A DNA stretch of 64,000 nt from Mycolicibacterium sp. CBMA 247. GTDB lineage: Bacteria; Actinomycetota; Actinomycetes; Mycobacteriales; Mycobacteriaceae. Within the stretch, counting starts at the first letter, position 1. The number at the start of each line of letters is the position of its first letter. The notes under the pieces are model-generated. The model saw only the letters and a list, made by a program, of their open reading frames with translations. It was not told the DNA's origin and did not search any database. This document shows positions 42,318 through 51,063 of this stretch, piece after piece. The stretch covers positions 310,001 through 374,000 of the forward strand of contig NZ_VTGX01000001.1 in assembly GCF_009729095.1 (NCBI RefSeq), in the 5' to 3' direction. A program made the translations under genes and the position numbers.

Positions 42318-44483
42318 TCAAGCGGGTTCTGACCCGGTGTGCGTCTCGTGTGCACCGACCAGTTTCAGCGCGGCGGCCTCGATGGTGTCCTCGGACAGCA
42401 GCACCTGTAGTGCGGCGTCGCCGAGCGGGATGAAGCTGTCGGCACTGGCGACCCGTTGCACCGCGCCGGCGTAGCCGCGGTCCAGGAGTTCGGCCAGCAC
42501 GCCTTCACCCACACCCCCGCTGCGGCGGGTCTCGTCGACGATCAGCACCCGGCCGCTGGCATCCGCTTCGCGCAGCATGTCCTCGACCGGCAGCGGCGAC
42601 AGCCAACGCAGGTCGACCACTCTGGCCGCGATGCCGGCCCCGGCCAGCCGACGGGCCACCCGGAGGCTCATCCACAGGCCGTTGCCGAAGGTGAGGATCG
42701 TCAGGTCGGTGCCGTCGCCGTAGGTGCGGGCCTGGCCGATGCGCACGGGCTCGGCCGGATAGGACGCCAGCCATTGCTGATCACCGTCGGCGTAAAGGTC
42801 CTTGGTGTGATACAACGCGATCGGTTCGAGGTAAATACACACCGCGCCAGCAGCTTTCGCGGCCGCGACACAGGTGTGCAGCATGGCCGCGGCGTCGTCG
42901 GGCCGGGCCGGCGAGGCGATCACCACACCGGGTATGTCGCGGATCGCCGCAATCGAGTTGTCGTTGTGGAAATGGCCGCCGAATCCCTTCTGGTAGCCGT
43001 AGCCCGCGATCCGCACCACCATCGGGTTGCGGTACTGGCGGTTGGAGAAGAACTGCAAGGTGGCGCCCTCACCGCGGATCTGGTCAGCGGCGTTGTGCAG
43101 GTAGGCCAGGTACTGGATTTCTGGGATCGGCACCAGTCCCGAGACACCCGCTCCCAGCGCGAGGCCCAGAATGGTCTGTTCGTCGAGCAGGGTGTCGAAC
43201 ACTCGCGCTGCCCCGGCGGCAGCCTGCAAACCGCGCGTCACCCCGTACACCCCGCCCTTGCGGGCGATGTCCTCACCGAACACGATCGTCTCCGGGTACG
43301 TCCGCAGGACATCCTGGAGCGCCCGGTTGATGGCCAGGGCCAGGGTCAACGGCGTGCCTTCGGGCGCACTCGGGGCGACGGCGACCGCCCTGGCTGCGTC
43401 GAGCGTCTCGCGCAGCGGCCGCATCACAGCAGTCGCGCTGTCCAACTGCGGACAATCGCTTACCTCGCGGGCCAGCTCGATCACCTCGGCGCGTTTGGCC
43501 TCGTAGCGCTGCACCACCTGCTCCGGCGTCAGGATGCCATGGGCCACAAGTGTTCTCGCGGTGTTCAGGACCGGATCCCGCTCATAGTCGGCGAGAATGT
43601 CGGTGGGCCGGCGGTAGGCCGGCTCGTAGTCGGTGCCGGCGTGACCCATCAGCCGCACCGTACGCAGATGCACGAACGCGGGCTTGCGTTCACGGCGGAC
43701 CCAATCGGCCCCGGCCCGTGCGGTATCGAACGCGTCGACGAGGTCGCAGCCGTCGGCCGCGAAGTACCGCAGCCCCTCCCGGTCGCCGTAGGCACGGGCA
43801 ATCCATCCGCGCGGTGTCGGTGTGCTGATGCCGATGTCGTTGTCCTCACACACGAACAACAGCGGCATCGGCAGGCCTTGGTAGGAGGCGTGCAGGGCCG
43901 CGTTGACGGCGCCGACGGCGGTCGAGTGGTTGGCCGAGGCGTCACCGAAGCTGCACACCGTCACCGCGTCCTCCGGCCACGGGCACGCCACACCGAGCTT
44001 GCGGGTCCTCGCTATCGAGAAGGCCACCCCCACCGCCCGCGGTAGATGCGAGGCGATGGTGGAGGTCTGCGGAATGATGTGCAGGTCGTGACGGCCGAAC
44101 ACCTTGTGCCGCCCACCGGAGATCGGTTCGGCGGTGGATGCGACCAGACCGAGCAGCACGTCACGCACCGGGTCGGTGCCGGCGACCTGGGCGGCGCGGG
44201 CCAGATAGAAGCCGCCCGACCGGTAATGCAGCAATGCCGGATCCGTCGGGCGCAGCGCCGCCGCCACCGCGGCATTGCCCTCGTGCCCGGACGATCCGAT
44301 GGTGTAGTAGCCCTTGCCCTGCGAACGCAGCCAGCGCGCGGCCAGGTCCAGGTGCCTGCTGCCCAGCTGGGCGTCGAAGAGCGCCAAGGGATTCGGCACG
44401 CTCAGCGCAGGCTTCGCGCCGGGGTCCGGCGCGCTGAGCGCCGACACCGCCGCGGTGAAGTAATCGTCGATGGGTTCAGCCAT
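42318..44483 (-). CDS. Thiamine-dependent 2-oxoacid dehydrogenase E1, alpha and beta fused
   Basis: 721 residues. The N-terminal half is E1-alpha-like, with TPP motif GDASANHSTAVGAVNAALHA ending near CEDND, plus YRSGGFYLAR and HAGTDYEPAYRRP. The C-terminal half is E1-beta (LALAINRALQDVLRTYPETI, VFGEDIARKGGVYGVTRGL, LASYPAEPVRIGQARTYGDG, VVDLRWLSPLPVED). Fused E1 of this layout acts on branched-chain or related 2-oxoacids. No E2 or E3 gene is adjacent, so it must use a distant complex or act alone. Confidence 0.9.
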   Translation of the reverse strand: MAEPIDDYFTAAVSALSAPDPGAKPALSVPNPLALFDAQLGSRHLDLAARWLRSQGKGYYTIGSSGHEGNAAVAAALRPTDPALLHYRSGGFYLARAAQVAGTDPVRDVLLGLVASTAEPISGGRHKVFGRHDLHIIPQTSTIASHLPRAVGVAFSIARTRKLGVACPWPEDAVTVCSFGDASANHSTAVGAVNAALHASYQGLPMPLLFVCEDNDIGISTPTPRGWIARAYGDREGLRYFAADGCDLVDAFDTARAGADWVRRERKPAFVHLRTVRLMGHAGTDYEPAYRRPTDILADYERDPVLNTARTLVAHGILTPEQVVQRYEAKRAEVIELAREVSDCPQLDSATAVMRPLRETLDAARAVAVAPSAPEGTPLTLALAINRALQDVLRTYPETIVFGEDIARKGGVYGVTRGLQAAAGAARVFDTLLDEQTILGLALGAGVSGLVPIPEIQYLAYLHNAADQIRGEGATLQFFSNRQYRNPMVVRIAGYGYQKGFGGHFHNDNSIAAIRDIPGVVIASPARPDDAAAMLHTCVAAAKAAGAVCIYLEPIALYHTKDLYADGDQQWLASYPAEPVRIGQARTYGDGTDLTILTFGNGLWMSLRVARRLAGAGIAARVVDLRWLSPLPVEDMLREADASGRVLIVDETRRSGGVGEGVLAELLDRGYAGAVQRVASADSFIPLGDAALQVLLSEDTIEAAALKLVGAHETHTGSEPA

Positions 44484-44510
44484 TTGCCCTCCTGCCGTCG
44501 ACCCGCATCG

Positions 44511-45284
44511 TCAGATCAGTTCGATCGCCTCGGCGATCGACGGCAGTATCCGGCTGGGCCGGAACGGATAACGCTCGATATCCTCGACTGACGTTGAACC
44601 GGTGAGCACCAGGATGGTGTCCAGGCCGGCCTCGATCCCGGCCACCACATCGGTGTCCATCCGGTCGCCCACCATCACGGTGTTCTCCGAATGTGCCTCG
44701 ATCCGGTTGAGCGCGCTGCGGAACATCATCGGGTTGGGCTTGCCGACGAAATAGGGGTCGCGGCCGGTGGCCTTGGTGATCATCGCCGCCACCGACCCCG
44801 TCGCGGGCAATGGGCCCTCCGCCGACGGACCGGTGACATCGGGGTTGGTGGCGATGAACCGGGCACCGCCCAGGATCAGCCGGATGGCCTTGGTGATCGC
44901 CTCGAACGAATAGGTGCGGGTCTCCCCCAGCACCACGTAATTGGGCTCGATGTCGGTCAGGGTGTAACCGGCCTCGTGCAGCGCGGTGGTCAGCCCGGCC
45001 TCACCGATCACATAGGCCGAGCCGCCAGGCTGCTGATCGTTGAGGAACGCCGCGGTCGCCAGGGCCGAGGTCCAGATCGACGCCTCGGGCACGATCAGCC
45101 CGGAGCGCGCGAGGCGGGCCGCCAGGTCACGCGGTGTGAAGATCGAGTTGTTGGTCAACACCAGAAACGGCCGTTCCTTGTCGGCCAGGGTCTGCAGGAA
45201 TTCGGCGGCGCCCGGCAGCGCGTGCTCTTCGCGTACCAGGACGCCGTCCATGTCGGTTAGCCAGCACTGGGCAGGTGAACGCAC
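44511..45284 (-). CDS. HAD-IIA family phosphatase (NagD-like)
   Basis: 257 residues: nucleophile LTDMDGVLVREEHALPGAAE (DxDG), LVLTNNSIFTPRDLAARLAR (second motif), KPNPMMFRSALNRI (Lys) and VMVGDRMDTDVVAGIEAGLD (GDxxxTD acid pair). Dephosphorylates small phosphate esters or nucleotides; substrate unknown. The GTG at 45284 begins the domain directly. First gene of the leftward four-gene unit, 27 nt before the E1 gene. Confidence 0.9.
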   Translation of the reverse strand: MRSPAQCWLTDMDGVLVREEHALPGAAEFLQTLADKERPFLVLTNNSIFTPRDLAARLARSGLIVPEASIWTSALATAAFLNDQQPGGSAYVIGEAGLTTALHEAGYTLTDIEPNYVVLGETRTYSFEAITKAIRLILGGARFIATNPDVTGPSAEGPLPATGSVAAMITKATGRDPYFVGKPNPMMFRSALNRIEAHSENTVMVGDRMDTDVVAGIEAGLDTILVLTGSTSVEDIERYPFRPSRILPSIAEAIELI

Positions 45285-45622
45285 GAGTCCAGTGTCTCAA
45301 GCGGGTCCGATTGTCACGAGCCAACGGGGTTATCCACGGGGTGTCGCGATGGCATGGCCGTCTCTGCCGGATTCGCACAAACCCAGCATTCAGTCATGTG
45401 TAACCACTCCATTTGGGAGTCGATGTATGCGGTCTGCAGATCCAGCTAGGAATGAATACCGTTGGCCGCGAAGCAGTTTGGCAGCCATGCCCAGAGAATC
45501 CGTGAGATACCTAGGGTCCCTTGTCGGGCGATCACCAGGCCTCCCCGTCGAGGGGCCCAAAACCTGCAACTGGCGCCGCGCGCGAAACAGTCCGTTCGCC
45601 ACCTGACGTACAGTCCCCAACC
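45285..45622. promoter_or_regulatory. Divergent intergenic region, 338 nt
   Basis: Lies between the leftward HAD gene and the rightward small membrane protein gene. ORFs here are short, overlap each other and lack protein-like composition. No clear repeat, hairpin or operator was seen. Presumably holds both promoters. Confidence 0.3.
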
Positions 45623-45823
45623 ATGACCACCGACGCGATCGTGGACGCCGTGATCTCTCACCCGCAGATCTTGCTCGGCGTCCTGGCCGGTGTCATCCTC
45701 ACCGTCGTAATCCACGCTATCCGCCGCATCCGACGCTTGATCACCACGGGAATCGTCCTGGCGATCGCCGGCGGAGGCGCCACCGGCATCACGACCCTGC
45801 AGAACCTGCTCCACTGGCACTGA
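45623..45823 (+). CDS. 66-residue two-helix membrane protein
   Basis: MTTDAIVDAVISHPQILLGV leads into a first helix (LAGVILTVVIHAI), a basic turn (RRIRRLI), then a second Gly/Ala-rich helix. The hairpin topology with a basic loop suggests an inner-membrane protein. Function unknown. After the stop, another frame encodes LAETRARLRSVDERLAEIKD then LIIGDHRPQ and a stop without a start codon (about 45841-45940), a likely gene remnant. Confidence 0.55.
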   Translation: MTTDAIVDAVISHPQILLGVLAGVILTVVIHAIRRIRRLITTGIVLAIAGGGATGITTLQNLLHWH

Positions 45824-45954
45824 GCAGGTCGCCGGTGTAGTCGCAGGCTCTCGCGGAAACCCGGGCCCGGCTGCGTTCGGTCGACGAACGCCTGGCTGAA
45901 ATCAAGGACCTCATCATCGGCGATCATCGGCCTCAGTAGTAGGCGCTGACGCCG

Positions 45955-45991
45955 ACGGCCCGGCCGTGCGGTTGACGCACAGCCGGGCCGT
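45955..45991. terminator. Hairpin terminator between convergent genes
   Basis: ACGGCCCGGC ... GCCGGGCCGT, a 10-bp perfect stem with an inner GTGCG/CGCAC stem, making a long GC-rich hairpin. It sits just past the stop of the leftward aminotransferase gene at 46015. No T-run. Confidence 0.8.
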
Positions 45992-46014
45992 TGACTACTT
46001 AATGTCAGCCGCGA

Positions 46015-47400
46015 TCAGTTCGTGTACTGATCGGCGCTGTCGAGTGCCTTGTCCAGGATCGCCAGACCCTCGCGGGCCTCCTGCTCCGAGACGTTGCATG
46101 GCGGCACCACGTGGACGCGGTTGAAGTTGGCGAACGGCAGCATGCCGTTGGCCTTGCACGCGCCGATCACCGCGGCCATCGCCGGGCTGGAACCGCCATA
46201 GGGCGCCAACGGCTCGCGGGTCTGCTGGTCGGCGACCAGCTCGACGGCCCAGAACACACCGGCACCGCGCACCTCGCCGACGCTGCGGTGCTTGGCGGCC
46301 AGCTCGGCCAGGCCAGGCGCCAGAACCTCGGCACCGATCTTGGCCGCGTTCTCGACCATGCCTTCGTCGACCATCGCGTTGATGGTGGCGACGGCGGCCG
46401 CGGTGGCCAGCGGATGCCCGGAGTAGGTCAGTCCGCCCGGGTAGGAACGATGCGCGAACGTCTCGTAGATGGCCGGGCTGATCGCCACACCACCGAGCGG
46501 CACGTAACCGGAGTTCACGCCCTTGGCGAAGGTGATCAGATCGGGCACCACGTCGAAATGTTCGATGGAGAACCACTTTCCGCTACGACCGAAGCCTGCC
46601 ATCACCTCGTCGGCGATGTAGACGATGCCGTAGCGGTCGCAGATCTCCCGCACCCCGGCCATGTATCCGGGCGGTGGCATCATGATGCCGGCGGTGCCCG
46701 GGATGGACTCCAGGATGATCGCGGCGATGGTCGACGGGCCCTCCAGCCGGATCAGCTCGTCGAGGTGGGCCAGCGCCCGCTCGGTCTCCTCGGCCTCGGT
46801 GGTGGCGTGGAACTGCGAGCGGTACAGGAACGGGCCGAAGAAGTGCACGACCCCGCTGTTGCCGTAGTCGTTCGACCAGCGCCGCGGGTCACCGGTGAGG
46901 TTGACCGCGGTGTCGGTGCCACCGTGGTAGGAGCGGTAGCGCGACAGCACCTTGTAGCGGCCGGTGTGCAGGCGGGCCATGCGGACCGCATGCTCGACCG
47001 CGTCGGCACCGCCGTTGGTGAAGAACACCTTGTTCAGCTCACCGGGCGTGTGCTCGGCGATCAGCCGGGCTGCCTCCGAGCGTGCGGAGTTGGCGTACTG
47101 CGGGGCCACCGTGCACAGCTTGGCGGCCTGCTCGGCAATGGCGGCAACAACTTTCGGGTGCTGGTGACCGATGTTGGTGTTGACCAGCTGACAGGAGAAG
47201 TCCAGCAGCCGGTTGCCTTCGCCGTCCCACACGTACGAGCCCTGCGCCGCGGTGATCGTCATCGGCGAGATCTCCTCCTGCGCCGACCAGGAGTGGAACA
47301 CGTGTGCGCGGTCGAGTTCGTAGGCCCGCGCGGCCTCGGCCTTCGCCGCCTCGACGGTCAACCCGTTGGGCAGCACGGCGGACTCTTGAGTCACAGTCAT
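46015..47400 (-). CDS. Class III PLP-dependent aminotransferase
   Basis: 461 residues: VFHSWSAQEEISPMTITAAQ, FFTNGGADAVEHAVRMAR (GxA), SRYRSYHGGTDTAVNLTGDP, IADEVMAGFGRSGKW (Asp binding the PLP nitrogen), ITFAKGVNSGYVPLGGVAIS (Schiff-base Lys) and YSGHPLATAAAVATI. Omega-amino-acid:pyruvate or beta-alanine/GABA-like transaminases look like this. It follows mmsA by 13 nt, so the pair probably turns a beta-amino acid into a semialdehyde and then acyl-CoA. The ATG at 47400 is preferred; the longer frame is antisense noise. Confidence 0.92.
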   Translation of the reverse strand: MTVTQESAVLPNGLTVEAAKAEAARAYELDRAHVFHSWSAQEEISPMTITAAQGSYVWDGEGNRLLDFSCQLVNTNIGHQHPKVVAAIAEQAAKLCTVAPQYANSARSEAARLIAEHTPGELNKVFFTNGGADAVEHAVRMARLHTGRYKVLSRYRSYHGGTDTAVNLTGDPRRWSNDYGNSGVVHFFGPFLYRSQFHATTEAEETERALAHLDELIRLEGPSTIAAIILESIPGTAGIMMPPPGYMAGVREICDRYGIVYIADEVMAGFGRSGKWFSIEHFDVVPDLITFAKGVNSGYVPLGGVAISPAIYETFAHRSYPGGLTYSGHPLATAAAVATINAMVDEGMVENAAKIGAEVLAPGLAELAAKHRSVGEVRGAGVFWAVELVADQQTREPLAPYGGSSPAMAAVIGACKANGMLPFANFNRVHVVPPCNVSEQEAREGLAILDKALDSADQYTN

Positions 47401-47413
47401 GATCGGAATTCTC

Positions 47414-48916
47414 TCACTTGTTCTCGGGGAAGCCGAGGTTGATGCCACCGTGGCTGGGGTCCAGCCAGCGGGTGGTGATGGCCTTGGTGCGGGTGAAGAA
47501 GTGCACGCCTTCGGCGCCGTGCGCGTGGCTGTCGCCGAACAGCGATGCCTTCCAGCCGCCAAAGCTGTAGTAGGACATCGGAACCGGGATCGGGACGTTG
47601 ATGCCGACCATGCCCACCTCGACCTCGTTCTGGAAGCGCCGCGCGGCGCCGCCGTCGTTGGTGAAGATCGCGGTGCCGTTGCCGTAGGGGTTGTTGTTGA
47701 TCAGCTCAAGGGCCTCGTCGTAGGTCTCCACGCGCAGCACCGCCAGCACCGGTCCGAAGATCTCGTCGGTGTAGACGCTCATCTCCGGGGTGACGTTGTC
47801 GAGCAGAGTTGGGCCCAGCCAGAATCCGGCCGGCTCCCTGTCGCCGGCCCCGTCCATGACGGTACGGCCGTCGACCACGACCTTGGCGCCGTCGGCCTCG
47901 CCGGCGTCGATGTAGGAGGCCACCTTGTCGCGGTGGACCTTGGTGACGAGCGGACCCATGTCCGAATCCTTGGTTCCGTCACCGGTTTTGATGGTAGCGG
48001 CGCGCTCGGCGATCTTGGCGACCAGCTCATCGGCGATCGGGCCGACGGCCACGGCGGCCGAGATGGCCATGCAGCGCTCACCGGCGGAACCGAAGCCGGC
48101 GTTGATCATCGCATCGGCAGCCAGGTCCAGATCGGCGTCGGGCAGGATCACCGCGTGGTTCTTGGCCCCACCCAGGGCCTGTACGCGCTTGCCGGCCGCG
48201 GTGGCGGTGGCGTAGACGTACTGGGCGATCGGGGTGGAGCCGACGAAGGACACCGCCTTGATCTTGGGGTTGGTCAGCAGCTCGTCGACCGCGGTCTTGT
48301 CACCCTGCAGCACGTTGAACACGCCCTCGGGCAGACCCGCCTCGGCCCACAACCGGGCCATCCACAGCGAGGCGCTCGGATCCTTCTCCGACGGCTTGAG
48401 CACCACGGTGTTGCCCGCGGCGATGGCGATCGGGAAGAACCACATCGGCACCATGGCCGGGAAGTTGAACGGCGAGATGATCCCGACCGGGCCCAGCGGC
48501 TGCAGCACGGAGTGCACATCGACGTTGGTCGAGGCGTTCTCGGTGAACCCGCCCTTGAGCAGATTCGGGATGCCGCAAGCGAACTCGACGACCTCCAGAC
48601 CGCGGCTCACCTCACCCAGCGCATCGGAGAGCACCTTGCCGTGCTCGCTGGTGATGATCGCGGCCAGCTCTTCCTTGCGGGCGTTGAGCAGCTCACGGTA
48701 CGCGAACAGCACCGAGGTGCGCTTGGTCAGCGATGCGTCACGCCACGCCGGGAACGCCGCCGCGGCGGCGTCGATCACCGCACGCGCGTCTTCCACACTG
48801 GCCAGCGCAACCTCGCCGGTGACCGCGCCCGTCGCCGGATTGGTCACCGGGGCGGTGGCGTCCGAAGCGCCGGCAAAGATCTTGCCGTCGCGCCAATGCT
48901 GGATGACATTGCTCAT
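47414..48916 (-). CDS. mmsA: CoA-acylating methylmalonate-semialdehyde dehydrogenase
   Basis: 500-residue aldehyde dehydrogenase of the MmsA/IolA branch: PLGPVGIISPFNFPAMVPMW, LKPSEKDPSAS, AVSFVGSTPIAQYV, QALGGAKNHAVILPDAD and catalytic Cys in GSAGERCMAIS, with GVHFFTRTKAITTRW at the end. Oxidises methylmalonate or malonate semialdehyde to propionyl- or acetyl-CoA. Co-transcribed with the aminotransferase and divergent from a PucR-type regulator. Confidence 0.93.
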   Translation of the reverse strand: MSNVIQHWRDGKIFAGASDATAPVTNPATGAVTGEVALASVEDARAVIDAAAAAFPAWRDASLTKRTSVLFAYRELLNARKEELAAIITSEHGKVLSDALGEVSRGLEVVEFACGIPNLLKGGFTENASTNVDVHSVLQPLGPVGIISPFNFPAMVPMWFFPIAIAAGNTVVLKPSEKDPSASLWMARLWAEAGLPEGVFNVLQGDKTAVDELLTNPKIKAVSFVGSTPIAQYVYATATAAGKRVQALGGAKNHAVILPDADLDLAADAMINAGFGSAGERCMAISAAVAVGPIADELVAKIAERAATIKTGDGTKDSDMGPLVTKVHRDKVASYIDAGEADGAKVVVDGRTVMDGAGDREPAGFWLGPTLLDNVTPEMSVYTDEIFGPVLAVLRVETYDEALELINNNPYGNGTAIFTNDGGAARRFQNEVEVGMVGINVPIPVPMSYYSFGGWKASLFGDSHAHGAEGVHFFTRTKAITTRWLDPSHGGINLGFPENK

Positions 48917-49029
48917 GGGTTCCGAACCTTCCTATGGCGGTGAGTACGGCTATTACTCTGGGCCACCATCGAAACGGTGGGAGCCATCATCCTGTAAGCC
49001 TGATCCGCCCGTTGATTACACTTTGTAAA
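48917..49029. promoter_or_regulatory. Divergent promoter region of mmsA and the PucR gene
   Basis: 113 nt holding a hairpin-like inverted repeat (CCACC...GGTGG within GGGCCACCATCGAAACGGTG, near 48960-48980) midway between the two starts. A likely binding site for the adjacent PucR-family regulator. Confidence 0.4.
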
Positions 49030-50634
49030 ATGATTCCGACCGTGCGCGACATCGTGGGGCTCCCGGTGGTGCAGGCCGGCGAGCCCGAGGTGCTCAGCGC
49101 ACAGCAGCTGGACCGCCCCGTGCGCTGGGTCCACGTCAGCGATATGCCCGACCTCGCCGGGCTCCTGCAGGGCGGTGAGCTGGTGCTCACCACCGGAGCG
49201 GCGCTGTGCGACGCGCCGCGTGACTACCTGCGGAGGATGCAGCGAGCAGGTGCGGTCGGCGTGGTCGTCGAGCTGGGCACCCGCATCGAATCCCTGCCCG
49301 GCGCTGTCGGCGAGATGGCCCAGACCCTCGGCCTGGCGCTGGTGGTGCTGCACCGGCAGACCAAGTTCGTCGAGGTCACCGAGGCGGTGCACCGGCTCAT
49401 CGTCGCCGATCAGTACGAGGAGCTCGAGTTCGCCCACCGAACCCACCAGACGTTCACCGAGCTGAGTATGAAGCGCCCGTCGATGGCGGACATCGTGCGC
49501 GCCGCGGCCGAGATGATCGACGAGTCGGTGGTGTTGGAGGACCTGTCCCGTCAGGTGCTGGCGATCTCACCCCGCAACGAGCCGGCCACCATCGTGCTCA
49601 CCGACTGGCAGCGCAGATCCCGTGCGATGACCGAACCGTGGGCCACCACCCCCGTCGGCCCTCGGGCCGAGGAGTGGGGTCGGCTCATCGTCCCGCACAC
49701 CCCGGCCGCCCGGGCCAAGACCAAGATGGTCCTGGAACGCGCCGCGCAGGCGCTGGCCCTGCACCGGATGGCCGAGCGGGGCCGGTCGGGCCTCGAGCAT
49801 CAGGCCCAGAGCGGGTTGATCGACGACGTGCTGGGCGGACGGATCGCCGACGACCGAGAGGCCGACGCCCGGGCGCTGGCCCTCGGCCTGCGCTCGAACG
49901 GCCCTTACCTGCCGGCCACAGTCCGGGTGGGCGCCCCACCGGACCGGCTCGATCCGGTCGGCTCGCAACGCCGCAACATCCGCATCCTCGACGCGGTCAC
50001 CCACGGCGTGAAATCCCAAGGCCACAGCGCGATCTGCTCCATCCGGCGCGATGGCGAGATCGGTCTGGTGCTGGCACTGAACCCCCGCCGTGGGGTGAGC
50101 GCCGACGCCACGCTCAGCCGGCTCGCCGAGGGTTGGCGTGAGGCCATCGCCCGCGGCGGCGACACCGACAAGGTCGTCATCGCCGTCGGCAGCAGCGCGG
50201 GTGCGTTCGCCGACGCCGTCCACGGCCTGCGCGAAGCGGCCCACGTCGCCGAGGTCGCGGCGTCGATGTCGGACCTACCACGCTCGTTCGTGCGGGCCTC
50301 CGATGTCCGGCTGCGCGGACTGATCACTCTGCTGCTCGACGATCCGCGGGTCCAGACGTTCGCCGAAACCGAACTCAAGTCCCTGCTCATCTACGACGCC
50401 GACCACGGCAGCGACGACGTGGCCGTGTTGCGCGGCTACCTGGAACTCGCCGGCAACAAGTCGGCGCTCGCCAAACGACTGCACATGAGCCGCCCGGCTC
50501 TGTACAGCCGGCTGTCCTCGATCGAGCGCCGGCTCGGCGTCAACCTCGACGACGGCGAATCGATGACCTCGCTGCATGTCGCGCTGCTGGTGCTCGATGC
50601 GCAACGCAGCGCAGCCCCCGACCCGCCACGCTAG
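49030..50634 (+). CDS. PucR family transcriptional regulator
   Basis: 534 residues. N-terminal PucR sensor domain (IPTVRDIVGLPVVQAGEPEV, LDRPVRWVHVSDMPDLAGLL, GGELVLTTG), a GGDEF-like middle, and the C-terminal CdaR-type HTH (LRGYLELAGNKSALAKRLHM, SRPALYSRLSSIERRLGVNL). Such regulators activate amine, purine or amino-acid catabolism. Divergent from mmsA-aminotransferase, the probable target, sensing the amino acid or its product. Confidence 0.92.
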   Translation: MIPTVRDIVGLPVVQAGEPEVLSAQQLDRPVRWVHVSDMPDLAGLLQGGELVLTTGAALCDAPRDYLRRMQRAGAVGVVVELGTRIESLPGAVGEMAQTLGLALVVLHRQTKFVEVTEAVHRLIVADQYEELEFAHRTHQTFTELSMKRPSMADIVRAAAEMIDESVVLEDLSRQVLAISPRNEPATIVLTDWQRRSRAMTEPWATTPVGPRAEEWGRLIVPHTPAARAKTKMVLERAAQALALHRMAERGRSGLEHQAQSGLIDDVLGGRIADDREADARALALGLRSNGPYLPATVRVGAPPDRLDPVGSQRRNIRILDAVTHGVKSQGHSAICSIRRDGEIGLVLALNPRRGVSADATLSRLAEGWREAIARGGDTDKVVIAVGSSAGAFADAVHGLREAAHVAEVAASMSDLPRSFVRASDVRLRGLITLLLDDPRVQTFAETELKSLLIYDADHGSDDVAVLRGYLELAGNKSALAKRLHMSRPALYSRLSSIERRLGVNLDDGESMTSLHVALLVLDAQRSAAPDPPR

Positions 50635-50649
50635 CCCCATAATTGGGCG

Positions 50650-51036
50650 ATGGCTGATCGCAACGTGCTGGGCGGCGCACTCCAGGAGTGCGGCACCGAC
50701 CCACTCACCGGCTTCTACCGCGACGGGTGCTGCTCGACCGGCGATGCCGACCTGGGCCGGCACACCATCTGCGCCGTGGTCACCGCCGAGTTCCTCGAAC
50801 ACCAGCGCTCGATCGGCAACGACCTGTCGACCCCGGCACCGCAGTTCCGATTCCCCGGCCTGATGCCCGGGGACCGCTGGTGCGTCACCGCGGTGAACTG
50901 GCTGAGGGCACACCACGACGGTCAGGCGGCCCCGGTGGTGCTGGCCGCCACCCATGAACGCACCTTGGACCTGGTGCCCCTCGAGGTCCTTCAGCAATAC
51001 GCCGTCGATGTGCCCGACGACCTCGGCAGCCTCTGA
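50650..51036 (+). CDS. DUF2237 family protein
   Basis: 128 residues: NVLGGALQECGTDPLTGFYR, DGCCSTGDADLGRHTICAVV, GNDLSTPAPQFRFPGLMPGD, RWCVTAVNWLRAHHDG and ATHERTLDLVPLEVL. A well-conserved small cytosolic family of unknown function with several Cys/His residues that could hold a metal. Lies between the PucR and SelO genes, same strand, spacing 15 and 27 nt. Confidence 0.9.
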   Translation: MADRNVLGGALQECGTDPLTGFYRDGCCSTGDADLGRHTICAVVTAEFLEHQRSIGNDLSTPAPQFRFPGLMPGDRWCVTAVNWLRAHHDGQAAPVVLAATHERTLDLVPLEVLQQYAVDVPDDLGSL

Positions 51037-51063
51037 CCGCTGCCACTCCGTAGCCTCGAAAGG

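Noticed and set aside
42456-44045. 529-codon rightward ORF
   Set aside because: Antisense to the fused E1 gene; low-complexity His/Arg/Gly composition.
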